From contig JAQFVV010006199.1 in NCBI GenBank assembly GCA_028023455.1, positions 8,198,972-8,262,971 of the forward strand: DNA of 64,000 nt, written 5' to 3'. The position numbers and the translations under genes were made by a program. Source of the DNA: Epiperipatus broadwayi. Lineage: Eukaryota; Onychophora; Udeonychophora; Euonychophora; Peripatidae. Under the pieces are notes generated by a model. The model did not search any database. It saw nothing but the letters and a program-made list of their open reading frames with translations, and was not told the origin of the DNA. Of this stretch, positions 23,184-33,035 are shown piece by piece (within the stretch, counting starts at the first letter, position 1; each line of letters opens with the position of its first letter).

Positions 23184-26100
23184 TTAATAATATACATATC
23201 TAAAATCTATTAACTTTTTTTTTAAGTTAGTGATTCATCTGAAATTTATCTAATTGATTTTATAAATAATTAAACATTAATTAATAGCTATATACATATC
23301 AAATAATACATTTGGTTTTAACTCATAAGGCTTATAACTGAAGTTAATAAGATGTACTTGGCTCTTTTTTTAAATATTTTTCACTGTAGTAGCTACAATA
23401 CCTGTACCATTGCTTTTGGCTGTCATTGATTTTTACAAAGTATTTTATAAAATGCATTTTATATATGTATTATTTAAATAGCTATCAAGAATTTTTGAAA
23501 ATTTTGAAATTGTTAATTTTTTATGCACACATTAAAGTGATTCTGCTTTTAACTTTCTTGCAATTTAATTTTTAAAAAAGCTATAATGAAGATGGACCTC
23601 AAACTTATTGTACACAAAAAATAAACTAAGAGATCTCTCTGTGATTTTTTGTTTAATTTTTAACTAATAATTATTAGCCAAAGATATAATTTATCACAAT
23701 TAGGTGATAACAGATTATTAAAAAGATATAAATTTCAAACTAGTTTCAGAACTTTGTTACTATACAAATTAATAAATTGGCTCTGAAATCTTGTGGATTT
23801 AAGTTATAGATCATTTGCTTGAATAAATAAAGCTACTAGAAGTAATCATATTTTGATATAGTGGTATCTTTTTTCTGAATGAATGCCACGTAATAGAATT
23901 CAGGAATAACAATTTGCTTTGCTATGTGATGTTTTATCTAAAATTAAGTATTAACTATATGTAAAATAAATATCATTAATATATATATATGCTTGTGTGG
24001 GTATAAAGATCTAACATATTTTAAACAAAAGTTTATTTTACCATTTAATGAAATTAGAATATGCTTTTGCAATGGACAACTAAATGGAAAGTAAAATGAG
24101 GTTTAGATTTTGGCTTTGAAGAAATTATTGAAGTATTTAACAGAAAGAGAGAGAAAAAAGAAATTAAGAAGAAAAAAAGGAATTCTTTCAGGCACTTAGA
24201 AATAGAGAAATTATGAGGGAATAGATAGTAGATGAGAATAAAAAGGGAATAATAAGAAACAAATGCAGATGATTATAAATTGTATTGACCTTAGAGAAAT
24301 CAATAAAAACAAAGGAAGATGTCAGCCTTTAAATAAAATTGTACAATAAATCTGAAATAATGTGTATGTATATATATATAAATGGATAACCTATATTGGT
24401 TTTATTGATATTATCAAGTTTGCTCCAATAATAAGAATTTGTTTAAAATACTAAGCATAAAGTTGATATTTATCTTTTGCAATTCCTTTAGCAACATTGT
24501 TAACATTATTAATAATCCACTGAAAAATGATTTTTCTTGATTTAATTCTGTTTATCTGATTCAGCTTATCATTTCCATATCACTCAGCGAATTTCCCTTA
24601 TTTCAGATATTTTTCGATATTTTTCTCATATATTATCTCTCTAATGTTTTTTGAAATTTGTTAACATATCGTTCAAAAGTTTAATTTTTCATCCATTGTT
24701 ATCCTATTTAGAAATGTATTAAGTGCAGGTTTATTTCAATTTCTTAATTATTTTAATGATACCACTGATATCTGTTTATTTTCTCATGCATCCTTAATTT
24801 TTTTCTTATTAATTCCAACATCCATTTTTCTATATTTTATTGTGTCCGAGCCTCAGAATTATCAATATATACTAGTAAAATGCATCTATTAAAATCCCAT
24901 TTTTTTCCAAATATTCTTTTAATATCATTTTTATCAAAAGTGCACCTCCAAATTTAATTATTTGATTAACTTTAGCCATTATGATGGGATGCATATACAT
25001 ATTTATAAGTTCCTGAATGCATATGTAAATCACATTCTCTTTATCCAGTCTCTTAATTTTGGAGTTCTCCTAAGTTATCAATTTTGTTGGATTAACACCC
25101 CCCCTCATATAAATTCTTCACACACTCCATCTTTTCTCATAAATCTCCCATGTTTTTAAAGCATCTGTATGTTTGCTGAAATCTTAAATATTAATTTTAA
25201 TTTGTTTTGAGTGTATATTTTTTTTTGCATATTTGTATAGATATAATCAAAATAATAATAATAATTTGCTGATGAATTTTTTTTTATCTTTTTTCCTTTA
25301 CTGAAATTTACTTTTAAAAACTTATTTAATCTCTTCTATACTAGTTTTTTTTAAAATTAGTCACCAAAAATATGATTTTTTTTACATATATATTTATATT
25401 ATATATTTTACAGAAATATTTATATAAGGCCAATATTCTAATACTTACAAAACTTTAGAAATTCTTTGTGATAATTTCTTATAAAATTGCTTGTAAGAGT
25501 AAAAAGTGATATAAAAAAATTATAAAGACTTAAACTTGATAGTAATCAAATCAGAACTTTTTTTAAAATTAGATATATTTTTAATGTTCTAATAATCGTA
25601 AAAAAGCATTGTCTTTATAAAAAGTTACTGTAATTATGAACATTTATAAATTATATACTAAAAATAGTAAGAATCGAAATAAATATCTGTGTATGTACTA
25701 ACTAAGGTTTGTTCAGGTTAGAATTTTGGACTAGTTTTTCTGAGGCATATTGAAACATTTAAATATGAGTATTAGCTGAACTCTAAAATAGTTTAACAAT
25801 TCAGAATATTTAAAATATATTTCTAACAAATTATATTCATAGAAGATATTTTTTTTGTGACGCACTTCTCATTGAAATCTCTGTTTATTGTAATCTAAAA
25901 TATTATGGAACCTCAAAAGACTTTTAAGACCTTATATGTGATGAAAAAGTATCAAAACTATTAATATCTTAGCCCAATTTTACCTAAAGACCTGACCAGA
26001 TTGCATTTTAGAAGTTACTGACAAAATGGGATGAAATTGGTGTAAAACGAATAAAATATTATATCACTCTATCAGCTTAATCATTGCTGTTTCAGGAGTT

Positions 26101-26804
26101 ATATTTTCTTCTTCACACTTCTATGTTATTTATTGTAAGCTTTAATTACTAATAGATGCCATATGATAATGATCAATTCTGGTACAAAATAATGGTGTCT
26201 ATAATATATATATATATATATTGTAGATTAAATATATAATATTTATATCAATTGATATTATATAAATATTATTTGCGCTAATGATGCATACGCACACAAA
26301 CTTGAATTTTTAAATTCTTTATACATTACAATAATACAAAATAAATATCTATAAGTGTGGCTCTCATAGTCATAACCATGTTGTAACTAAAGAAAGTGGT
26401 TAACTGCAATGCAAATGACTTTATGTATTCCATTTCTTGGATATATTGTAGCACATGTCTTTTCTGTTGATGGTGTGGTTGTCCGTAGCATTAAATTTTT
26501 TTTTAAGTCATGTCATTCTCTGCAAACAACAGCAGGGTCCTGTGGTTGGCAATCATGCACTGCTGAGCTACAATATATATATATAAAAAATAACCACCAT
26601 ACATTAAAATAAATATCTCAAGTTCCGCCTTCTGTTTTAAGATCTATATTTCAAACAAAACAAACTTTAAATATTTATTGTTTTGGTTTTTTTTTTATTG
26701 AAAATTTATAATTTAGGGGTGAAATTGTATGTTTGTTATTTTTATTGTGTGGGTGTATTTTTTTTTATTTTTTTATTTATTTTAAAATTTTTTTATATAT
26801 ATAT
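23184..26804. other. long AT-rich stretch without recognised features
   Basis: Purine-rich sequence lies at 24100-24330, (TA)n at 26203-26222 and a 7-C run at about 25099. No coding motif was recognised. A slightly more GC-rich patch at 26450-26570 (CAACAGCAGGGTCCTGTGG) was not identified. Confidence 0.4.
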
Positions 26805-26998
26805 ATATATTGAACTGGGTAAGCTCTTTATCACTATACTATAAAAACAAGTTGTTTTAAATTGAAAACTTTTATATTTTTTAATATGGGCTGATAGCTT
26901 GATAATTAAAAAAAGAGATGACTGATGGCTGTCAGAGGAGAGGTGCATTAGATTCTAAAGTTCTGAGTAACATTGTTCCAAGTTCCATAGCTTTTCAG

Positions 26999-27040
26999 TG
27001 ATGAAAGCTCTATCTTGAAACTAATCTGGTGATATTGGAT
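26999..27040 (+). ncRNA. hammerhead relic in tandem unit 1
   Basis: GTGATGA (C3 changed to G) is followed by stem II AAG/CTT, then GAAACTAATC and TGGTGATATTGGAT. This aligns with the minus-strand core at 39173-39231. Loss of C3 and the C-A mismatch in helix III predict no activity. Confidence 0.55.
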
Positions 27041-27405
27041 AAGGATTTATTAAGCACTAGTATCTAGCATCTATTAATTACTAATGCTTATAAGGTGGCA
27101 TAAAGGTGTGAAAAAAGTTATGATGTTGAAACAAAAATGAGTAAGCTGAACTGATTTGAATCTGTCATGATATTTTATTAAATTTTATACCAACTCTGGA
27201 CACAGGATAAAAATGTCAATATTTGTTAAAAAACTAAAAACACCATAATATATAGATATTGAACTAGTTTCCAGTGTATATGATTATACTATAAAAGCAA
27301 GTTGGATTGAATATATATATTTCAAGTTGGGCTGATAGCTCAATAGCTTAAAAATGTAGGTAAATAATGAATGGGAATGTGCACTGTTCCAAGATCTAAA
27401 CATCA

Positions 27406-27450
27406 TTGATGAGAATCTTTAGCATCAAAATAATCAGGGAATATTAGTTA
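27406..27450 (+). ncRNA. hammerhead relic in tandem unit 2
   Basis: TTGATGA is followed by GAATCTTTAGCATC, then AAAATAATC and AGGGAATATTAG. The layout matches unit 1 but C3 and G12 are lost. Recognisable only by its position in the tandem repeat. Confidence 0.4.
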
Positions 27451-27600
27451 AGACAATCCTAGATAGAAATTTATTATGCACTATCATCTGACATCAATTA
27501 ATTACTAAAGCTTATATAAGATGTCATAGAGGTGCAGAAGAAATATGCTGCTGATTGGGGGGAGTTTAAAAGACATATAAACTATTTTGTATCTCAATAT

Positions 27601-28019
27601 GACAATAGTATCCAATGATGTCACATTGCTGTGCAAGAGACATCATATTAAGCAGAGAATAAAGTTATCAACAAGAAAGTAGAATTGATGCTCATAATTG
27701 AAGCACTATAAAAGAAGAGGAAAAAGTTTATACTATCAGAAATAGAAGTAAATGAAATAAAATTATTCAGTTTTGATCGCAAAAATGGATGAAAAGAAAA
27801 TCCTATTACATTCATTAGCATAACTAGCAATTAGTAATTTAAAATTATCTTATTTCCAGAATTCAGGAGTAGAAGTATTGATAGATTATAAAAAAAAAGA
27901 TTCAGAACAGCAGCAACTAGAGTCTCAGATTAGTCTGGCCTAATTAGAAATTCACAAATCTAAGATAAGCTATGCTGGTCATTTGGTAATCAGCAGATCT
28001 AGGGTGAACTATATGGGTT
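27601..28019. other. unrecognised stretch
   Basis: Less AT-extreme than its surroundings (for example GCAGCAACTAGAGTCTCAG at about 27911), but no motif or repeat partner was identified. The 60-codon minus-strand frame at 27648-27830 has no known domain. Confidence 0.3.
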
Positions 28020-28027
28020 ATATAGAC

Positions 28028-28651
28028 CAGTGGTACACAGCCTTTTTACATTTGTGATCACCATACTTAGACTGAAATTTTATGTGATCCATTATATGTT
28101 ACCATCCTATTATAAGCATATAAGAATAGTAGTAATAAAAATAATTTTATCACATACTAATATATATCTTTATATTATATTTCAATACATATGATTTGAT
28201 ATAAGATCTTTGAAAAAACTGCATATTAACAAAAAATGTATAATAATACTTGTTTCTTAATAGATCTGTTGATTTGTAGCAATTACAACTTTTTTAGCTT
28301 GTTTTATAAAATTTGTATATTCAAGAACATAGTGCCACATCACATTAGGAGGATACTAGTACAAAGAACAAAATTGTGAGAGTGAACAAGGAAATGAGAG
28401 TAATATAAGTGAAGAGCCATTATAATGTTCTGATATTTAAAGTAGATTATAATATGAAGAAAGAAGGGTTTAAACACAAAAATGATCAGACCCACAATAA
28501 TGAATTGAGCACTTTTTATGTATTTTTTTTATATTTATGTTTAGGTTTTTGTTTTATTATCCAACATGAGAATTTATCAAAATTTTTATACCCCCAACAA
28601 ATTTTTCTGTGACTCTTTGAGGGGTCATGATGCACAAATTGCACACTCCTG
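28028..28651. mobile_element. non-autonomous hAT element
   Basis: The left end CAGTGGTACACAGCCTTTTT and the complement of the right end (CAGGAGTGTGCAATTTGTGC) are imperfect hAT-type terminal inverted repeats starting with CAG. Flanking 8-mers ATATAGAC (28020-28027) and ATGTAGAC (28652-28659) match at seven of eight positions, the target-site length of hAT transposons. Subterminal GTGATCACC and GGGGTCATGAT are typical of the family. The interior is AT-rich with no transposase; the 67-codon frame at 28409-28612 shows no motif. Confidence 0.75.
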
Positions 28652-29016
28652 ATGTAGACCATCAATTATTTTTGTAAACCATAGGATGTTTTTTTTAAAT
28701 GTTAGTATTTATATATTAGTAATTGGCTGCAGAAAGGAGTTTGCTATTAACTGAAAGGAGACCCTTTGATTCCTCTTGGAGGCCTTAAAGGAACTGAGCA
28801 GGGCAAATTCCTAATGTCCATTCCATACGTTCTTGTCGTTGCAGCTGTTATTACTATATGTTTATTCATATAGTATACGAACATGGATGGGCTGCTCACC
28901 AACATGCATTAGCCAGCGTGGTGAGTTTATTGGCTTTTTACCTCTGAGTTTAAGATCAAGAAACACCATGGTCTTTCTTCTCAGTGCCTGATAAGGCAGA
29001 ATGAATGTTTGTGTAA

Positions 29017-31788
29017 ATGATAAAGATTTTTCCCAATTATACAATTATGACAGACAAAAATAAAGCATGGCCCTTAATCCCAGGAGGCTGTAAAGTCACC
29101 AACCAAGGTAGCGGTTGGTGGCCGAAGGCGGAGGGTGCTAAGAATATCCTGGAGGCGGACACAGGCTGCCATTTGATGATGACTTTTTATTTAGGTACTT
29201 ACAACTGCAGATCACTTTCAAGTGAAGGAAGATTGCAAGAATTAGAAGAAGAACTCTCTTATATTAAATGGGATATTATTGGACTTTGTGAAGTTAGAAG
29301 AAAAGGTGAAGAGACAATTGATTTAAAAAGTGGACATATGCTCTATTATAAAGGCACAAATATTGGAAATACAAGTGGAGTAGGATTCATTATAAATAAA
29401 AAGTGGAAGAACAATATTGTGGAGATTGATGGTGTATCAGACAGAGTGGCAAGATTAGTTATACAACTTAATAGCAGATATCAAATGCAGATAATTCAGG
29501 TTTATGCCCCAACAAGTTCTCACAGTGATGAAGTAGTAGAAGATTTTTATATGGATGTACAAAAGGCTTTTGATCAGAGTAAACAACATTTTAAAATTGT
29601 TATGGGAGATTTTAATGCTAGAATTGGTAAACAAATGAAGGATGAAAGTGTTGTAGGTAATTTTGGTTATGGTAATAGAAATGAGAGAGGACATAGACTT
29701 GTGGAGTTTGCAGAGAAGGAAAAACTTTATATTATGAATTTTTTTTTTGAGAAAAATGTTAGAAGGAAATGGACATGGAAGCATCCAAATGAAGGTACAG
29801 CAGAATTGGATTATATTTTGACTAACAGGAAATACATATTTCAAGATTGTAATGTTCTTAATAAATTTAACACAGGAAGTGATCATCGATTAGTAAGATG
29901 TAAGATACATGTTAATGTAAAACTAGAGAGACAAAAATTATTAAGAAAAACTATATTTACAGTTGATATTCCTAATCTTCAGAAACATTCTAATGAATTT
30001 AAATTAGAACTTACAAATCGGTTTCAAGTATTAGTAGATTTTGAACATGATTCAGATTTGAATGAAATTAATATGAAAATAACTGATACATTTTTAAAAA
30101 CTGCAACAAAGATAGCTGGTAGAAAAAAGCAGCAATTGACTAATAAAATTTCTACTGAGACTAGAGAACTTATCAAGAAAAGAAGGAATATGAAGATATG
30201 CAAGAATGATGCATTAAAAAGAATTGAATATCTCGAATTTTGTAAAATGGTGCGGAAAAGAGTTGAAAATGATATAAGAAAGTATAACTGTGAACTAGCA
30301 AGAAAAGCTGTAGAAGAAAATAAAAGTCTTAAGAATGTAAAACAACATTTTGGTATTGGTAGGAAATTTATATCTGCAATAAGGAAAAAAGATGGAATTA
30401 TTACTAAAAAGAGGGATGACATTATGAAATTGGTAGAAGATTTTTATCAAGAATTATATAGTAATAAAGAACAAGTACCTCCTATATCTATTACATCTTC
30501 TGAATTGCCCAGAATTTTAAATGAAGAAGTGAGAAATGCAATTAAATGTATGAAAAAAGGAAAGGCTCCAGGTAATGATGGAATTATAATTGATATATGT
30601 GAAGAAACAGAAAAAATATTAGCAAAGTTATATACCAAATGTCTAAATGATAAAGATGTACCGGATGATTGGAAGAATGCAGTAATAATATTAATATTTA
30701 AAAAAGGTGATAAAGAAGATATTAGAAATTACAGACCTATCAGCCTTTTATCAGTTTTATATAAAATTTTTACCAAGATAATTACAACTCGTCTACAGAG
30801 AACCTTGGATTTTCACCAACCAAGAGAACAAGCTGGATTTAAAAGTGGTTTTAGTACAGTAGATCATATTCAAGTATTGAGAGAAGTTATAGAAAGGACA
30901 AATGAATATGAGTTGTCATTATGTTTTGGATTTGTAGATTATGAAAAGGCATTTGATTCTATAAACATTTCTTCAGTGATTAAAGCATTGGATCATCAAG
31001 GTATAGATCCAGGATATTGTCATATTTTAAAGAATATTTATAAAAATGCAACAGCAACAATTAGATTACATAATGATACTGGGAAAGTCAACATTGAGAA
31101 AGGTGTAAGACAAGGTGACTCCATATCTCCAAAACTTTTTACAGCAGTGCTGCAAGAAGTATTTTGTGGATTAAAATGGGAAACTAAAGGAGTGAAAGTA
31201 AATGGAGATTATTTAAGTCATTTAGATTTCGCAGATGATGTAGTTGTTTTTGCAAATAATGCTTCCGAGCTGCAGGAAATGTTGCAGGAGTTATCAGATG
31301 AAAGTAGGAAAGTAGGACTAAAGATAAATGTTAAAAAGACTAAAGTAATGTTTAATCGATTTGCTCAAAATATGAAAATAAAGATTGATTATGATGAATT
31401 AGAAGAAGTTAAGAGTTACAAATACCTTGGTCAGATTATTAATACAGATGGAAACATAATAGAGGAAATTAATCATAGAATTAAACTTGGTTGGAGTGCT
31501 TTTGGTAGAAATAACTTGATATTAAAAGGAAATATGCCTATGTGTTTGAAAAGAAAGGTTTTTAACAAATGTGTTTTACCAGTTCTTACTTATGGATCTG
31601 AGACTTGGACACTTAATAGAAGATCAATACAGAGACTTCAGACCACTCAAAGGAGTATGGAGAGATGTATGTTGGGAGTAACAAGAAGAGATCGAAAATG
31701 CAATGTATGGGTAAGAGAACAAACAGGTGTTACTGACCTCATTGAAAAAATTAAAAGATTGAAGTGGAGTTGGGCTGCATATTGCTAG
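29017..31788 (+). CDS. RTE endonuclease / reverse transcriptase (923 codons, frameshifted near the end)
   Basis: This protein nicks the target DNA and reverse-transcribes the element RNA there. An APE-type endonuclease lies at about residues 55-295: TYNCRSL near 61, CEVRR with Glu92, VYAPTS near 162, GDFNARIG at 197-204, and SDH at 288-290. The reverse transcriptase follows: GKAPGNDG near 515, NYRPISLL near 571, FVDYEKAFDS with catalytic Asp641, RQGDSISP at 698-705, and FADD at 738-741 with both aspartates. A thumb-like tail has LTYGSETWTL near 858. The frame stops at 31788 after a roughly 2-bp deletion near 31776. The next frame continues HIARRDDNRWT to a stop at 31988-31990, so the ancestral protein was about 66 residues longer. 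The first ATG may be upstream leader; Met54 or Met55 (29176/29179) sits just before the conserved region. Three minus-strand frames inside are shadows. Confidence 0.92.
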   Translation: MIKIFPNYTIMTDKNKAWPLIPGGCKVTNQGSGWWPKAEGAKNILEADTGCHLMMTFYLGTYNCRSLSSEGRLQELEEELSYIKWDIIGLCEVRRKGEETIDLKSGHMLYYKGTNIGNTSGVGFIINKKWKNNIVEIDGVSDRVARLVIQLNSRYQMQIIQVYAPTSSHSDEVVEDFYMDVQKAFDQSKQHFKIVMGDFNARIGKQMKDESVVGNFGYGNRNERGHRLVEFAEKEKLYIMNFFFEKNVRRKWTWKHPNEGTAELDYILTNRKYIFQDCNVLNKFNTGSDHRLVRCKIHVNVKLERQKLLRKTIFTVDIPNLQKHSNEFKLELTNRFQVLVDFEHDSDLNEINMKITDTFLKTATKIAGRKKQQLTNKISTETRELIKKRRNMKICKNDALKRIEYLEFCKMVRKRVENDIRKYNCELARKAVEENKSLKNVKQHFGIGRKFISAIRKKDGIITKKRDDIMKLVEDFYQELYSNKEQVPPISITSSELPRILNEEVRNAIKCMKKGKAPGNDGIIIDICEETEKILAKLYTKCLNDKDVPDDWKNAVIILIFKKGDKEDIRNYRPISLLSVLYKIFTKIITTRLQRTLDFHQPREQAGFKSGFSTVDHIQVLREVIERTNEYELSLCFGFVDYEKAFDSINISSVIKALDHQGIDPGYCHILKNIYKNATATIRLHNDTGKVNIEKGVRQGDSISPKLFTAVLQEVFCGLKWETKGVKVNGDYLSHLDFADDVVVFANNASELQEMLQELSDESRKVGLKINVKKTKVMFNRFAQNMKIKIDYDELEEVKSYKYLGQIINTDGNIIEEINHRIKLGWSAFGRNNLILKGNMPMCLKRKVFNKCVLPVLTYGSETWTLNRRSIQRLQTTQRSMERCMLGVTRRDRKCNVWVREQTGVTDLIEKIKRLKWSWAAYC

Positions 31789-31990
31789 AAGAGATGATAA
31801 TAGATGGACAATTGAAATTTTAAACTGGATTCCAAGAGATTGTAAAAGACCCAGAAGGAGACCACATGTAAGATGGATGGATGAAATAAGAAAATGTGTA
31901 GGGGTGATGTGGAGAAGAGAAGCTAAAGATCGGAGAAGATGGATTAAACTTGGAGAGACCTTCATCCTGCAGTGGATTGATAATGGTTGA
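31776..31990 (+). pseudogene. RTE ORF C-terminus, displaced by a frameshift
   Basis: After the break near 31776 a different frame carries HIARRDDNRWT, ILNWIPRD, RPRRRPHVRWMDEIRK and RRRWIKLGE, ending at TGA 31988-31990. This is the usual RTE C-terminal tail (GH.ARR, W.P.., GRP..RW.D.I). It shows the long ORF is truncated by mutation and does not end naturally at 31788. Confidence 0.85.
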
Positions 31991-32021
31991 TAATGATGAT
32001 GATGATGATATATTAGTAATT

Positions 32022-32294
32022 ATACATTTTAGTGAGATATATATATCTTTGCAAATAACTATTTTTAGGTTTTATATGAATTGTAAAATAAAATAATTTA
32101 GAACTTCAGATATTTGCACTTGACTGGCATTCTATGCAGAGTAGAGTAACAAGGTTAAGCTGTTATGTACTGCTGAGATATAGCAGATATTCTGGAATAC
32201 CCACCTTATTTAGAGTATTTCTAATACTATTTGAATGAAACAGTGGATTACAGATTCAGATAGCAGTTATAACCAAAATATATAGTTGAGGATA
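32022..32294. other. unrecognised stretch after the RTE
   Basis: Host flank beyond the target duplication. No gene or repeat partner was found. Confidence 0.4.
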
Positions 32295-32512
32295 AAGGAA
32301 GCTTTTTCATGAGAAATCAAATAAGTGATGATCAATCTGCATATACCACACTATTTCATTACAGCATATACATATTACTAATTACTGTATGTCAAGTTAA
32401 TGATGAAGGAAAAAATATTTTGTGAGAAATCAAATGTGGTGATTGATGTATATATACCATATTACTTCATTCCAACATATATATAATACCAAATACTGTA
32501 TGCCAAATTCAG
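32295..32512. repeat. two-copy tandem repeat, unit about 110 bp
   Basis: GAGAAATCAAAT occurs at 32311 and 32424 (offset 113). It is followed in both by GATTGAT/GATCAAT, TATACCA.A.TA.TTCATT, AACATATA and ACTGTATG.CAA. The copies differ at many positions, so the duplication is old. Confidence 0.6.
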
Positions 32513-32810
32513 TTTCAGTATTTTTTTTAATGCAAATTATTATCACTTGTTATTTGCAATTATTTTACCTAGTAATTCAACCACACCTTATTAAAATATT
32601 AATTGTCCCACCCATCTCTTAATCTAAAAAATATCTTATCTTAAAATTAACTAATAATATACTTGCATATGTTTTTGTAGAATATTTAATAAGGAAGAGT
32701 TATTAATGTATATTAAATTAGCTGGAATTATTGTAAATCTTGTCTTAATCAAACTTCTACAGCATAATTTTTCATCATCTTTTGGAAACTTAGATAATAA
32801 AAATTAAAAC

Positions 32811-33017
32811 AGGCAAAACTCGCTATACATATTGCCACACACTGCAAGCTAGAGTAATCAATGGGTGCCAGAAGGCTTGTGCATAAAATCCCCATCTAGT
32901 GCCTACTCATCCAATATCCCAGACTAGTTTCTGGCTTGTGGCCTTCGTCAGTATGTATAGTGAGTTTTGCCTGTTTTAATAACTGTTATAAGCAAGCATA
33001 AGAAATGGTGATCATGT
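32811..33017 (-). mobile_element. short hammerhead-bearing insertion with 18-bp target duplication
   Basis: A 207-bp insertion lies between two exact copies of GATAATAAAAATTAAAAC (32793-32810 and 33018-33035). The left part reads AGGCAAAACTC..CTATACATA and the right part contains the exact-type reverse complement (TATGTATAGTGAGTTTTGCCT, with one mismatch), so the ends form an inverted repeat. The right outer segment (GGTGATCATGTGAT) is the complement of the left end of the 39013 element (ATCACATGATCACC). It encodes nothing. It looks like a Penelope-type terminal repeat or a retrozyme monomer inserted by target-primed reverse transcription. Confidence 0.8.
32909..32951 (-). ncRNA. hammerhead ribozyme core lacking one stem I strand
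   Basis: On the minus strand: CTGACGA (32945-32951; position 7 may be any base), GGC/GCC stem II with CACAA loop (A-A at the first pair), GAAAC, TA, GTC, then TGGGATATTGGAT. The core is intact. The 5' strand of stem I is replaced by the inverted terminal segment of the insertion, so outer stem I cannot form as in the 39173 copy. Confidence 0.62.
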
Positions 33018-33035
33018 GATAATAAAAATTAAAAC

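Larger units (their letters stand above)
26805..27600 (+). repeat. two-unit tandem repeat (424-450 bp) carrying hammerhead relics
   Basis: Landmarks recur in the same order. TATTGAACT appears at 26810 and 27257, ACTATAAAA.CAAGTTG at 26838 and 27288 (offset 450), GGGCTGATAGCT at 26888 and 27329 (441), TTAATTACTAA.GCTTATA at 27074 and 27498 (424). Each unit has a hammerhead-like core followed by AATCTGG-type and GATATTGGAT-type words shared with 39013-39652. So this is an old tandem copy of the same family in the opposite orientation. Flanking target duplications were not found. Confidence 0.68.
28725..32007 (+). mobile_element. RTE-clade non-LTR retrotransposon, nearly complete
   Basis: An insertion of 3,283 bp is flanked by an exact 14-bp target-site duplication ATATATTAGTAATT (28711-28724 and 32008-32021). 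It has a 292-bp 5' leader, one long endonuclease/RT frame and a 3' end made of GATAATGATGATGATGATGA with no poly(A). A length of about 3.2 kb, a single main ORF, very short 3' UTR and a TGA/TGAT-type tail are the RTE hallmarks. The perfect duplication and one surviving frame indicate a young insertion. The decayed copy at 8780-9840 belongs to the same family. Confidence 0.9.

Noticed and set aside
29455-29886. 143-codon minus-strand open frame inside the RTE
   Set aside because: Antisense shadow of the conserved endonuclease frame; low-complexity Ile/Lys/Phe-rich product with no motif. The same applies to the frames at 30024-30422, 30447-30638 and 31624-31965.
29017-31788. Host gene (such frames are often named craniofacial development protein 2-like)
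   Set aside because: The endonuclease and RT motifs, 14-bp target duplication and TGA-repeat tail show an RTE retrotransposon.
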